Source of the DNA: Agrypnia vestita
Taxonomy: Eukaryota > Arthropoda > Insecta > Trichoptera > Phryganeidae
Direction of reading: 5' to 3'
DNA length: 64,000 nt
Assembly (NCBI GenBank): GCA_016648135.1
Contig: JADDOH010010835.1
Coordinates: 57,083 to 121,082 of the forward strand
A program made the position numbers and the translations under genes. The notes under the pieces are model-generated. The model was given only the letters and a program-made list of their open reading frames with translations, did not search any database and was not told the origin of the DNA. Shown piece after piece: positions 10,241 through 22,139 of this stretch (position 1 is its first letter; each line of letters starts with the position of its first letter).

Positions 10241-11700
10241 ACCTGAGAATCTTTCGTTTATTTGAATGGACTAGGTTAGAGACATCTGTAGTCTTTTCTC
10301 ATGAACATACATAGATTTTCGCAACTGGTAATGGTACCCGTATATATTTTTATTCGTTGCCTCGTCTCTGTAATTTTTTTAACGATTTGGCTAAATGGGT
10401 CTTTCCATTTTAGGTTCCCATCTATTATGATTTCCAAGTATTTAATTTTATTTAATATCTTCAGTGCGGGGTAGTTTCATTGACAGCCATTTTTATTATC
10501 TTATCTTTGAAGTTGTTACGTATAATAATGTGCAAATTTTGGTGAATGTCATTTGATTTTTTGCGAAAGGTATATATATATATAAAATTAGTTTTTTCAC
10601 TCTTCGGTTATAGTAGGTTACATATACCAATGTTTTAATTCACATGTGTGGTGAACATTTAGGAAAGGTTTGATGTCCATATTATTATTTTAATTTTTGA
10701 GTTTGTTGGTGAACTCTCTTACACCAAAATGATTTTTTTTTCGTTTAATACCGTTTTCAGAACTAAGAAATGTTTTTTTTTATTGTAGATATCTGCGAAT
10801 TGAAGGTAAAACGTAACGTTCTTATTTTAGCTAAACGTGATTGAATTTTGTTTCACGTCTGACCACAGCACTTTACAGGGTTTTTACTTGAATTCAATTT
10901 CAAATATTACGTTGAGGTTGTACATATGGGCATAAACACGTATGCGTAGGGCACTTAGTACTTGTCCAGCCGTGTACCTTGATTAACCGAGGGTTTAGTA
11001 ATGTAATAATATTAAGTTTTGGTTACTTTATGTCCTCAATAGGGAAGGAAAATAGCCAGCATAACAATAAATTTAGCTAAGGGTCCAACTAAGTTTTGAG
11101 TAAGGTAACCTTAACGTCTAAACACGTTTATGATAACTTGAAAACGTGCTCTTATAAATAAATAAAATTATTATGATTTAAAATATGAAGAGTACACATT
11201 TCTATTATATAAATTAGTAAAAAAATAATGCCTTCGGATGAGTAACAGCGTTATTGGCCATGCCCAAGTTATTGGGCATTTCATATTTAAAACTAAAAAA
11301 AATGAGTTTTATAATTTTTTATGCGATATCGCGCGATAAAAGTGTCTAATCTTTCTAACCGTATTAAATTCTAGTCGAAAGTTAAACTGAATTCCTTTCT
11401 GAAACGTATTGATTGTAAAGAATTTCACAATATTATTTGTATTTATCAAGTTCTCTATAAAAAAGGCATCATATACAATACAATCGTGTTTGACGCCGTT
11501 GTTAAGTCAGAAAGATGTGTCTTTTGAAAACTTGTTTAAAATAGAAAAAATGCTTGGTCAAATCAACAAAAATATGGTTTTTTCTTTAACTATTTTTTAT
11601 AGTGTCTTCATTAATATATTAATATAAAACGCACTAAAAACTAATAAATAATTTTCAAAAAAATATATTGTTGTTTTAAGCATTACCTATATTAAGAGTT
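10240..11700. other. AT-rich stretch, nothing recognised
   Basis: No coding similarity, repeat match or structured element seen. Confidence 0.35.
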
Positions 11701-11704
11701 TTGT

Positions 11705-11775
11705 TTACTATTTTTAATCACATAAATAGCTTCCTTTCTGTGAGACTTCTTTAATTCATCTTAATTAAAGAAATT
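11705..11775 (-). repeat. Family G fragment
   Basis: CATAAATAGCTTCCTTTCTG followed by TGAGACTTC and TTAATTCATCTTAATTA matches the outer part of family G in reverse orientation. Confidence 0.5.
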
Positions 11776-12167
11776 GTAACTATTTCTTGCGGTTAAGTAT
11801 ATATTCTTATCCCTTTTTAAAAATATGGTAACCAATAATTACAATACTGTAGAACGTATTGCCATAAAAATTCGTATAGTTAATTAAACGGCCAAAAGAT
11901 ATATCAATCATCCTATTCCGTCGATTATAAAATGCTTGATTTTCCTTTTTTATGTCCAAAATACTGCAGTCGCGAGTCGCGACGATAAAGCTTGAATAAA
12001 AATTGCGTTCTTAATTACTGTTTGAATCAGTGATGCTGCATTGAAACAAAAAGTTATTGTGTGTGCAAAAGAGCACGGAATTAGAGCTAGCTCTATGTAT
12101 ATGACGTAAATTTGTCATTATTAAGTGAATATTTGTTGATGGAGAAGCGATCGCAATTCTATGTATT

Positions 12168-12252
12168 CTTGCAATGCACCGACCTAGTACCTACTTGCAA
12201 CGCACCGATCTAGTGCTTACAACGTACCCTCCTAGTACCTGCAACGGGACAC
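12168..12252 (+). repeat. Minisatellite, left array (about 21-bp unit)
   Basis: Three to four degenerate units of the type GTACCTGCAACGTACCGTCTA occur here. The array stops mid-unit at GTACCTGCAACG and is followed directly by the R1-clade LINE remnant. The same unit resumes at 13107. Confidence 0.7.
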
Positions 12253-12269
12253 GGAGAGTTCAGGTCGAA

Positions 12270-12533
12270 GCTTTTCGATCTTGGACTCTCCGTTGACCCG
12301 TGGTGTGCTTGCGGTCGGGTGGCCCAAACGGCGGAACATATCCTTTGGGAATGTACGATCATGAATGACGCGAGAGAGAATATGTTAGCAGGATAACTGA
12401 GTTTGGAATGACCGTGACAGGACGTCCATCCAATGATGTCCTAGTGAGGAATGAAAGGAACTTCGGATGCTTCCGAGGGTTCATTCGGGTGTGGGTGTCC
12501 CGTTGGGAAATCCTGAGGGGATCTGTGCGATAA
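12270..12533 (+). pseudogene. R1-clade LINE ORF2 C-terminus with CCHC finger
   Basis: From 12295 the frame reads DPWCACGRVAQTAEHILWEC, a C-x-C-x8-H-x4-C motif of the kind at the C-terminus of R1-clade (and other Jockey-group) LINE reverse transcriptases. It runs on to MLAG, then a frameshift near 12390 moves the protein to a frame reading RITEFGMTVTGRPSND and on to a TAA at 12531. The upstream reverse transcriptase and endonuclease are absent, so this is a 5'-truncated insertion. Many R1-clade elements insert at fixed targets such as 28S rDNA, telomeric repeats or simple repeats. Here the element lies between two pieces of one minisatellite, which hints at a repeat target. Confidence 0.75.
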
Positions 12534-13106
12534 GTTTTCTTGTGTATTGGTGGTTTGACTCTGTCATTCCCCGGTGTTGTGTTAATGTGTGGGCTCCTGC
12601 ATTGGACGAAGACCTGCCGGTCCTGTGCTTCCCTACCCGGATATCCAAATGTATTTTTTTTTTATATCGTCTCTTTCCCTGTTAAGGGGGTGTCTGTTTG
12701 ACCTTACCCATCCACTGCCGCCACCGCGAAATTCGTCTACTATGTATTATTTTCTTCTTTTGTTATTACCTTTTCTTTGTTCTTGTATTATTTTTGTATT
12801 ATTTTGTATTATTTCGTATTATTTTGTATTATTATTTTTCTTATTTTGTTATTTTACCTTTTCTTTGTTCTTGAATTTATTTATGTATTTTTTTTATGCA
12901 ATAAAGACGTATCTAATGGTGTCGGTCTGTGAATGGTTTTGTTTTTGCGGCCGTGCCGCCTCGCACCGGTTTATACGACCCGTGCGGGGCAGCACGGTCT
13001 TGCATTGTAGCTAAAAAAATGTCAACCTGGAGACGAATGAGAAGGACCGATATGGGAGCTTTTGCTCATAAAACGGTCCTGGGTAAGCGGTGGGTACCAT
13101 TCACAG
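12534..13106 (+). mobile_element. Probable 3' UTR of the R1-clade LINE
   Basis: Non-coding sequence between the LINE stop and the right minisatellite. It contains a T-rich tract with TATTATTTTG-like repeats (12775-12900), an AATAAA at 12900-12905, and a GC-rich block (13040-13095) that matches 63015-63070. The block translates as RTDMGAFAHKTVLG here and CRADMGAIAHRMALG there, so it may once have been coding. Confidence 0.5.
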
Positions 13107-13261
13107 TACCTGCAACGTACCGTCTAGTACCTGCAACGTACCGTCTAGTGCTTTCAAGGTACCGTCTAAGTGCTTGCAACGTACCGTCTAGTGCTTGTAA
13201 GGTATCGTCTTAGTGCTTGCAACGCACTGACCTTGTGCTTGTAATGGACCGACCTAATGCT
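13107..13261 (+). repeat. Minisatellite, right array (20-22-bp unit)
   Basis: Seven units follow one another, from GTACCTGCAACGTACCGTCT to increasingly diverged GTGCTTGTAATGGACCGACC. First units are nearly identical and later ones diverge, as in a decaying tandem array. Confidence 0.85.
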
Positions 13262-13269
13262 AAAAAAGG

Positions 13270-14630
13270 AATTTAAAAAAAAATCCAAATTAAATATTTT
13301 TTATTATCATTGCGACACGACTTTCATTAATAGTTTATTATTTTTATTAATCGGTTTTTAAAAATAAGGGTGCGCCTCGTTATCGATGATATCACGGTAA
13401 TTTAAATTCTTCCCGTCTCCAAACTGATTCTTCCAGCGAGATAGGAATGGTACAATAATTTCTACATGCATCACTGTACATATTTAAATTAAATGAATTC
13501 AAATGTAATAAATATTCATAAATTATAGTAATCATGAACCTGGGGAAATCAGGATGCAAGGATTTTTATATTGTGCGATATTTTTTTGTGAACTGTGCAC
13601 TCATAAATAATTTCATAGGTTGGATTGTTGTTTTTACGGGTCCCATGTGTAATTTTAGAAGGGAACTCTTAGCTATAAAAATGCCAAATGAACGCCTTGA
13701 CGCTGGCCGTTCGAGATTTCGTATGGAAAAAACCTAAGTAATACCCTCCTAACTGATTATTTATCAATATTTGTTTATTTTTGTTATGCGATTATTTTAC
13801 AAATAAGTAAATTTTGTTAAATTAAGGCGGCACACTCACCGGCACAAGCCTCAAATATACTGTTTAAAATCATATCTTTATGTAAATAAAAAGCGTTTTA
13901 AAATCAACAAAAAACGTAAAAATTTATTGCAAATTTAAAACATTATAACATTATTAATATTGAATATTTCTTGATTTCGTTAGTAAAAATTCTAGATAAT
14001 GAAGTATATACTTTATACGTATAAAAAAAATTAGTATACGTACATATAAATATTCATCAAAAATTAGCGCCGCCTAGGACGCGATTTTTTGGCCGCGGCC
14101 TGTCGATTTATGCTTATATTTTATTAATTATTAAAAATAATGTCCAGTTTATTACTTTTATATGATAACAAAGGTTCTATCTAAGTTATTGCCCTAAAAA
14201 TTTCAGTCTAGAGTATACATTCTGATATAATTAAATGAATAAAAAAAACACACACATTTTCGTAAAAAAAACGCCGAAATATGCATTTACAGTGAATGTC
14301 CAGCCTTAATGGAAGTGAAATATTAATCTGTGTAATCAAGAGTTTATTTACTTAATTTTATTAATTTAGGTTATTCATCAGTCAATCACAGATTATCAGT
14401 CAATTACAGAAGTCTGCGATTGACTGATTAATTACAGGTAAATTCATATTTTAAATGTATTTTATAAAATAGATTGGTAGTCCTGGGGCCATTAGTAGGA
14501 TTCTTGAAATAAATTTAGAAATTCATTAATAAAAGTCATACCAGCTGCGAAATCTATGTATACTATGTCATGGGAATGACTTAACATGTCTCTGACGTAG
14601 TCCATTCGAATAAATGAAGTAAACTGATTT
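13270..14630. other. AT-rich stretch
   Basis: No coding similarity. A possible short inverted pair (TAAGGCGGC at 13824 and GCCGCCTA near 14070) and a hairpin at 14388-14435 (CAGTCAAT with ATTGACTG) are visible, too weak to name an element. Confidence 0.3.
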
Positions 14631-14636
14631 AGAATA

Positions 14637-15177
14637 TGCAGGGTTATTTGGAAAACATTAATAACCTCGCAGGGCTATATTCCTGCCTTGCTTATGAGTC
14701 GAAAATGTTCAAGCTATCATGACCTAATATCAATAGTTATGGAGATATGCGACATCAAAGCTTGCAATTTTTTTCAATATTTCTGATTTATTTTTTTGTA
14801 AAACGCTGAACTATCATTACAGTAACACATATCGATTACGAAAAATTCATTAGTTTCAATACAAATTAAATAAAATTATAAAAACCCTGAAAAAATTCCA
14901 ATTGGAAAGCATTTCAATTGGAATTCGGAGATTTTTATTTTTTATTTTACTTGTATTAAAGGGAATGAATTTTTCGTATTCGATATAAGTTACTGTAATG
15001 ATAGTCCAACGCTTTACAAAAAATAAGTCAGAAATATTTAAAAAAAATGCAAACTTTGATGTTCCATATCTCCTTAACTATTGATATTAGGTCATAATAC
15101 CTCGAACATTTTCGACTCATAATCAAGACATGAATATAGTCCTGCGAGGTTATTAATGTTTTCCAAATAACCCTGTA
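14637..15177. mobile_element. 541-bp fold-back element with TA duplication
   Basis: The two halves are inverted copies almost to the centre. The left end starts TGCAGGGTTATTTGGAAAAC and the right end, reversed, TACAGGGTTATTTGGAAAAC. TA flanks both ends (14635-14636 and 15178-15179). At the centre a second small palindrome (CAATTGGAA repeats, 14898-14922) joins the arms. It is non-coding, consistent with a MITE moved by a TA-targeting transposase. Confidence 0.75.
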
Positions 15178-15184
15178 TACACAC

Positions 15185-15440
15185 AACTTTCAAAAATTTG
15201 CTCGTGTGTGGATTTTCTTACGGTGGAATTGTTGAACGCTGCATTATGTAGTGTGGTCACATAAGCCAGCTCATACAGGTCACAAGCCCTGGTCCACTCA
15301 CTCTACAAAGACTTTCATACATATTTCCCATATAAATAGCTTAATACCTGTGAAACTTCTGTAATTTATCTCAATTAATAATTATCCCTCTGTGGACAAA
15401 TTCCAGTACCTGTGTTCTCAGAACATACATATAAAAATAT
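15185..15440 (-). repeat. Dispersed repeat, family G copy
   Basis: Reverse-oriented copy with the inner blocks (CTTACGGTGGAATTG, CAGCTCATACAGG) and the outer blocks (ATAAATAGCTTAATACC, TTATCCCTCTGTGGACAAAT, TTCTCAGAACAT). It is one of the most complete copies and shows the element is at least about 250 bp. It begins immediately next to the fold-back element. Confidence 0.65.
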
Positions 15441-16147
15441 TGTTAAAAATATTGAATAAAATTTCACACGTTTAGCTGTAATTATTCTGTAATATAATGT
15501 AATTTGCTTAACACACATACAAGTTACTTATTTTTCATGAGAGAAAATCTCCCATATAAATTCAGTCCTTACGCACAGTTTACAGTTACATCACTGGGTA
15601 TTATTGGATTAGCTTTCCTGTTTTGAATTACATTGTAATTGTAACCGAGGGGGTGGGGGGCGTTGCCGGGAGGAATTGGAATAGCGTTCCTTACATTTTT
15701 GTGTGCATACAACCAAATAAATGTTTGGTTTTCCGGATTTGCCGCAAAATGTAATAAATTAGAAACACTACGACTGTGCTAAATTAGTATGTGCTGTGAT
15801 TTGAATAAACAGTGTCTTCCAATTATTATCCATAAGCTTAATACATATAATATACTAGCCGAATTTATTCTGTAACTGCGTAATGTTTTCCCATATTTTT
15901 CTTAACGCTTCTCGTTGTAGTTTACTCTCAAATAGTATTTGCTGCTTTAATAGTCAAAGACTATTTATATTTATATTATTATTTGTCCTAGTTATAATAT
16001 TAATTTGTTTGTTTTGAAAAATTTTGGTCACAATCCTTTAATGATAAATGTATAAATTAGGTTTATAATTTAATAATAATTCTGTTACGCGACGCGACTG
16101 TGGAAGACAAATGAACACTTAAAAATCAATTTGTATAAAATTGTATC

Positions 16148-16177
16148 TTGACGAAGGGGCCATGGGCTCTCAAACAT
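16148..16177 (+). other. Hammerhead-like / Penelope terminal motif
   Basis: CTTGACGAAG, a GGGCC/GGCTCT stem and CAAACATG have the same layout as the Penelope terminal motif at 38330-38357, including the following GTGGTGAAAAC block. No endonuclease is next to it. Confidence 0.35.
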
Positions 16178-16249
16178 GTTAATATTTCTGAATACAAAAG
16201 TGGTGAAAACTAAGTTCATTTTTATTAATTATATTAATAATGATACCAC

Positions 16250-16640
16250 AAGATTATTTTGCTGTTTTTGAAGAAGAAAAAACATAAAAATCAATTTAAA
16301 GTGTTTATTAATTTACTAAAATCACTGGACACGTATTTAATTGAGGCACTGTTATTAAATTTAAAGTCACTGCACGTTTTTTTAATAATCACACACTATG
16401 CAATTCGTTCAATTCGTTCTAGAATCTTCGCTGCACTTCTTCACTTCTGAATAATTTGTCTCTTATATATTGATATTCGTTATTTAAATCACTCAGGCTC
16501 ACATCAGATAAACTTCTCGCCCGCTGGTAGGAACTTCCTTTATTTATTATCGCTGGAATACACTGGCTACACCGCCACACGATTCGCTGGTCTGTGGACT
16601 GTCACTACAACGCAAAAACTGTCCGTTCGCCCGACGCCGC
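16250..16640 (-). mobile_element. LTR-like sequence, family L copy 2
   Basis: On the minus strand it matches the 3' half of copy 1 (1-280), sharing ACGTGTCCAGTGA and AATAAACACTTTAAATTGAT-type blocks in order. The GC-richer part at 16500-16640 corresponds to the leader region. No adjacent coding region. Confidence 0.45.
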
Positions 16641-17451
16641 CGGGCATTGATCTGAAAAAAATAATATACATCCATCAAATCGTAAAACAAATGTAATTTT
16701 TTTTTCTTTTGACTTACAAATATATATTTAATACAGTTATTTTAAAAACCATATAACTACTTAGCTAAAACGATCTGGGAGGAGGTGTGATGATGAAGTA
16801 ATTCACCCTTGACCTCCGAACTGGCAAAAAATCACTCATTTCTGGCTTCTACGTGACGTGGTAAGAGCCGATATGGTGTATCCATATTGAATTTTTCTTT
16901 TCAGTTATTTTTTATGTCTATTATCTCTTTATTCTTGTATCGTATATTTTTTTATTTTATTATTTTTGTATTACGACTACAATAATTGTTTGTTAACCTG
17001 GGATAAAAAAATTCGTATATTGAGTAATATAACTAAATAAAGTAAACTAATAAATATAACTAAATAATAATAATTAATAAATTAAAATTAAAACACGTAT
17101 GACACTCGGTCCCAAAACACCATACCAATGCGTTCCTCACTATTCTACTACATTGTTATATTGTAGACACTTCCATATGAATACATTTCAACTTTAGAAC
17201 AATCTTCCCCGATACGAGACGTCACAAACCTTCCAACGAAATCACAATGTACAATACATTTTGCTAGGGAGGTTGAGTCGGGGATGTCAGAAATTTTCCT
17301 ACTCCGGCCCTTTAAATATTGTCTTCTATAGTCGATAGTAATAATTAATCGATTACATATATTTTAATACACAATTTATATTTATAACATTAAAAGATAG
17401 GATTAAAAGTTCATGCATTCGTGGTAGCCAAGGGTGACATGAACAGCTGGA

Positions 17452-17700
17452 GGAACGACAGTTGAGATGGTACGGGCGCATAAGACGGAGACCACCAGAC
17501 CACACGGTGAAGCAGGCAATGTCTATGGAGTTCCATCGAGAGTCAGAGGAAGACCAAAGAATTCCTGGATGACTCAATGCTCCAAAATACTACAGAGAAA
17601 CGGCCTGGATGAAAGCAGAACCGAAGAAGATGCAGCCTGAGAACGAGAAGAGCCGATGCCAACAGCTTACCTAGGCAATGAGTTGGGACTGAGAAGAAAG
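17452..17700 (+). pseudogene. RTE-like LINE C-terminus, relic
   Basis: The frame at 17452 reads RQLRWYGRIRRRPPDHTVKQ, the LRWYGHxxRR motif of RTE-type LINE tails. A frameshift near 17530 continues as VPSRVRGRPKNSW, then RNGLDESRTEEDAA and a stop. The order matches the C-terminal tail found in many insect RTE-like and BovB-like proteins. Inactive because of the frameshift, the stop and the absence of the rest of the protein. Confidence 0.7.
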
Positions 17701-17709
17701 ATGTGTCAT

Positions 17710-18400
17710 GGATATTTTAAGTAAATAATGTGTATGCTTTTGAAGTCAGGAGCAACAGCGAATCATCAATACCGGACCAGATCTAATGAGCACACCGTAT
17801 ACATTCATGCGGACGGTCTTTCTTTCGCTTATATTGCGTTCTCTTTCTTTAGCCGATCGATGGTCCGCACGAGAGCTGTTTTTGTGAAATAAAATCGCTC
17901 GCAGTCGTAGTCGGACGGTTAGGTGAAGTCGGAGTTGAATCTATAGATTTTTAACGAATCTTTCTCTTTCTTGATACTCTTGGAAGAGCGGCGAATACCA
18001 AAGCCAAAACTATCCGGCGTCATCTGTTCCCTTCTGCAGCATTTCTGATGGCTTCCTGAAATGAGCTATTGGTAATTTTACTTGTTAGTTATATCCATCT
18101 TTCTTGGTGATCTTCCGCGTCTTGGGTTATCTGCCGTTCCCTGAATTTCGGCTTTAATTTCTTTTTAACTTTTAGATAATTAAACTGTTTTGAGTTGCTT
18201 TAAGTTTATCTCATTTTCAATATTTATTTGTTGGTTTCAAGAACACAATTACTGTTTTTTTTTGTCTTTTTTGTATTTCACGACCATGACAAATTTTCAA
18301 CCATTGATGGCAATATCGCAGATGTATCAAAAATGTAAAATGAGGTACATTTATACAGCTTTCCAAACATTTGATTGATTTGTGGTTGATATTGGGTTAC
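17710..18400. other. Unassigned stretch
   Basis: A moderately GC-rich part (17790-18000) with no open frame or repeat match is followed by AT-rich DNA. Nothing recognised. Confidence 0.3.
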
Positions 18401-18404
18401 ATTA

Positions 18405-18545
18405 TGTAAATTGATCACTTAAACCAGCTTTAGGACAGAACGTAAGCACTGTAAACACCCAATAAAGACTTTCATAGATACTTTAGCTATATAATAGCTT
18501 CGTCTCTGTGAGACATCAATAATTTATCTTAATTATTTTATTTTA
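18405..18545 (-). repeat. Dispersed repeat, family G copy
   Basis: Reverse-oriented copy with TTGATCACTTAAACCAGCTT, then TATAATAGCTTCGTCTCTGT, GAGACATCA and TTATCTTAATTA. Confidence 0.6.
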
Positions 18546-18549
18546 CATA

Positions 18550-19605
18550 ATTAATTAAAATAATTTATTTGGTTTAGAATCTTTTTTAATGAACAGGGCA
18601 TAGTCCTTAATATGGTTTAATTAGTATCTAGCGGTAATGTTATGAAATATTGTTTCAGAATTCAACAGATTGCGGTGGAACTTGAAATTCGTACATCTCC
18701 CCCCGGAAAACCGTAGCGGATTTTGAAATATGGGAATCGGAATGTGAACGGTTCCCAAATCCGGCATAATCCGGGGATTATTTTTAATACTGACGTTAGT
18801 TATGTACAATGTGCCGTCGCTTCCAAGATTTTACATTAATGTTTGTAACTCAAATTTGCTCTCATAGATGAATGCTTATTGCGTTTCCATAATGGTTTAT
18901 TGTACTTGTAAGGATTATGTAATTTTAATTTCAAAAATGGTTTGGGGATGAATTCTGTTCTCGATATTAAAATTCTCGACTTTGTTAGTTAATTCATTCT
19001 CCTTATTTGAATATTTTTTCTCGTGTGTCAAAATTTTTGTCAAAATCATTAAAATGAATTCGCTCTGTTGTCGCAAAAAATTGGTTGAACGTATTTTTAA
19101 ACGTAGTACAACATATATGTTCACTTTTTTTGATAATCTATAAAAATTGAGTAAATCGTTGTTCAGTTGAAAAAAATCATATGGAACCTTCTCAATTTTA
19201 ATATCATGCAAAAACGCCTACAAACTTCTCTCAATATCTGGTCCATATATTACAATTATAAATTCAGTTGATAAATTTAATTTTATTTTTATTCTGTGGA
19301 CAAACACAACCATAAAGCATTTAAAGGTACACAATACAAATAAACATTGAATTCACAGAAAAAGTAAGTGAAAGTAAAGAATATGTTGGTTAAGATAATA
19401 TATAAAGGCATATAAAAAGTATATACAGTGCATAGAAAAATGCAATTGGTACACAAAAGTTTTGGAAAAAAAAATGCAGAAATTTTTCAATTAATCAACA
19501 TTTGTTATGATGTAAATCATCTGATATATTGGATTTATTGATTAATTAATCATGGATCTATTGAGTTTCAACGAAATAACCATTTGTATTATTTTTTTAT
19601 TTATA
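18550..19605. other. AT-rich stretch, nothing recognised
   Basis: A minus-strand open frame of 98 codons (18915-19211) is lysine- and asparagine-rich with no family resemblance and is probably chance in AT-rich DNA. Confidence 0.3.
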
Positions 19606-19609
19606 ATTT

Positions 19610-19760
19610 TTAATATATGAATAGAGATGCGAACACGGAGCATGGGTCGCATCAATATTCTTGCTATTTCAGAATATGACTAACTTGCTGGAAAGGGGCT
19701 CGAGCCACCGACCAATAGATCACTAGGCGAGAGTTATAACCACTAACCACACAACACCAA
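19610..19760 (-). mobile_element. tRNA-derived SINE, family 2 copy 1
   Basis: On the minus strand a tRNA-like head (GTGGTTAGTGGTTATAA, then GGTGGCTCGAGCCCC as a degenerate B box) is followed by CCAGCAAGTTAGTCA and a tail GAATATTGATGCG...CATCTCTATTCATA. The same order recurs on the plus strand at 34205-34395. Confidence 0.55.
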
Positions 19761-20374
19761 CAAATTATTTTGATGCTATCTACAATATCATCTTCATGAG
19801 ATTTCACGCTTAAGTAAAAATATATAACTTTTTAGTGCAACTTACTAAATAAATGAAATTAAAACTAATTGACTTCACAAATTACGTACGTATGTTTATC
19901 TAATTTAAAAAAAAAAGTACGCTACTACTTCTATAAAATTTTCGCTTGCACAGGGTAGGTTTTCTTTTCTCGGTAGCTTACACTCATAGAAGACGGCTTA
20001 GCATTTTTCTATATATAAGAATTTTCTTCGCTTTTGAAACGTCAAAACAATGTAGATCTAGGAGTTTTCCACTAGAACGAATCCCTTGTTGGCAGAATTC
20101 ACCACTCTAGAGATCTTTTGTTTTTGTCGGGCGTCGGAAACATTCCGGATATTACTATTGAATGACATTAAGCATAACTTATACAGGGACATCCAATAAA
20201 TTGTTATAAATGTTAAAAATCAAGTTCAATATTTGGAGGAAACTTTTCAATCAAAGAACATTTGTAATAATGTAAAATCATCTGATATATTCAGTCATCA
20301 ATCATGGATATATTGAGTTTGAACAACTTATGGGAATCAATAATGTGTTAAGAAATAAGGAATCAAGATTAATT

Positions 20375-20530
20375 TAGATGTCTCACAGAAACGAGGCTAT
20401 TTTTATGGGCGTCAACGGGGCTTACGAGCTGTCTTTTGGTGATCACTTTACAAAGTGTAACGTTCACCGATTCCACCACAAACACCAAAACAAAATTTTT
20501 GAAAGTCGTATAGTTTTTTTAAATTTTGAA
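20375..20530 (+). repeat. Dispersed repeat, family G copy
   Basis: Plus-orientation copy: GATGTCTCACAGAAACGAGG, CTATTTTTATG, TTTTGGTGATCACTTTACAA, AACGTTCACCGATTCCACCA, ending near GAAAGTCGTATAG. A further outer-part fragment in reverse orientation lies at 20630-20730 (TTATCCCTCTGTGGACACAA). The open frame at 20378-20629 is a by-product of this repeat. Confidence 0.6.
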
Positions 20531-20784
20531 GTTGAATGTTGTAAGTTTGAAAGATGTAACTTATTTAACATATTTGATACAACTGTCATATTAACATTTG
20601 TGGTTAAAAATATATCATTCATGAAATAGTATAGAGACATCTCTAATACGTCTTAATTATTGATTATCCCTCTGTGGACACAATCCAGTAATTATGTTCT
20701 TAGAGCATTCTAATGAAAATATTGTAATTAATCAGTTTTATATTTTGACCCTTTTGAAAATTTCATCCGACTGTTCTTTGGTCA

Positions 20785-21050
20785 GGGGTATATAACACAT
20801 TGTATATTATTACTAGGAGGATGAAGCGCCACACTGTTCTTCCCTGACAAATTCTTTTCTTTTGATTCATTCACAATCATACATCATCAAACTCAAGCTA
20901 GTCAATTGTGAAGATTTCTTACACTGTCATTTTAACGTGACAACGATATCTGGTTTACCCGGTCAGGAAGGCTTTCGCGGACATGATTTATTTTTGGACT
21001 ATTGCGTCATGTATCTTTCTTATCATTGTCTCTTCACTCATACATGACCA
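20785..21050 (-). repeat. Possible LINE 3' tail repeat
   Basis: AAGCGCCACACTGTTCTTCC-like sequence is similar to AGAGCGCCATACTCTTCTGT at 54330-54350, in the same orientation, followed in both by a CATTCA-rich region. The pair looks like an old copy of an interspersed element common in moths, but I cannot name it. Confidence 0.3.
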
Positions 21051-22139
21051 AACCACCAAAGCGACTCGTTTTTTAATAGTATTCGATATTAATAATTCGA
21101 AACCTAAAGTGTAATTAATTTACAAACAAATAACATAAAATTTAAAAATGGTAAAATTTATAAAAATAATTCGAACATTTATAAAAACTACCCGTACGCC
21201 CTTGAAAATCACGTTAATTTGGTGGGTGACCGTTGCGTGTTGCGCGCTGCTTGCATTAATCAAAGTTTTAATTGCAGCAGTTTACGGACTTTACGAACTG
21301 ACAGACAGACAATGAAATTATTATATTTAGATACTAATTACAGTTTTTTTTTATAATTGACATAATTATTAAAACTTTTATTTTAATGTAATTTATTTAT
21401 TAAATAATCAATTTTAATTTATTGGGTGTCAACTATAGAAAGATTCTGTTGGTTTAAATATTTTTCAAAGAAATTATTTTTAACAGTTTACCAAATAAAA
21501 CTATCAACGATTTCAGATGGTAAATCAACATTTTTACTAGTTAAAATAACTTGGATCAAACCTCACATTAAATGATCAAAATATTAACTGTTTTGTTTAT
21601 TATTTTTATTTTAAAATTATTTAAATTTGGTGATTACGAAACCGGATGGTAAAAAGCAAATTTTATCATTGAAATATAATTAAAAAAATATTTTCTTTTA
21701 GAATAAGGTGCAGCCAGTGTTTATTTCGAACTTGTAATTAGTATTTTAGTTCGTGATTAATTAACTGTGTGGAGGGTTTTGGCAGGAGAGCGAACATTTT
21801 TCTTTATCCCGTCTGCTATGCTAGTTTTCTACTGTGAAGCAGGGAACGTTTTTTTTTCAAACATTTCTTACTTTTCAGTGAAAAAAGATGAGATGAAAAA
21901 GGATTTGCTGGTTCGGACATTGATTTATTATATTACACTTACACATAAGCTGCATTGGGAAATGTACTTATGTAACATGTTGTACATTGATCATATAAGT
22001 CGCTTGATCCTTCCCATGTGTACGAGAGGCTCCAAACTTTCTGGTTTCTAGAACATTCCGGATTACACACGGAAGCTGTGGCAGACAATATTTACCGACT
22101 GACTAAAAAAATCTTTACCTTAGGACCTTATTATTATTT

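Noticed and set aside
12589..13014. 141-codon plus-strand open frame
   Set aside because: It translates a T-rich tract into Phe/Leu/Tyr low complexity; it lies in the probable LINE 3' UTR.
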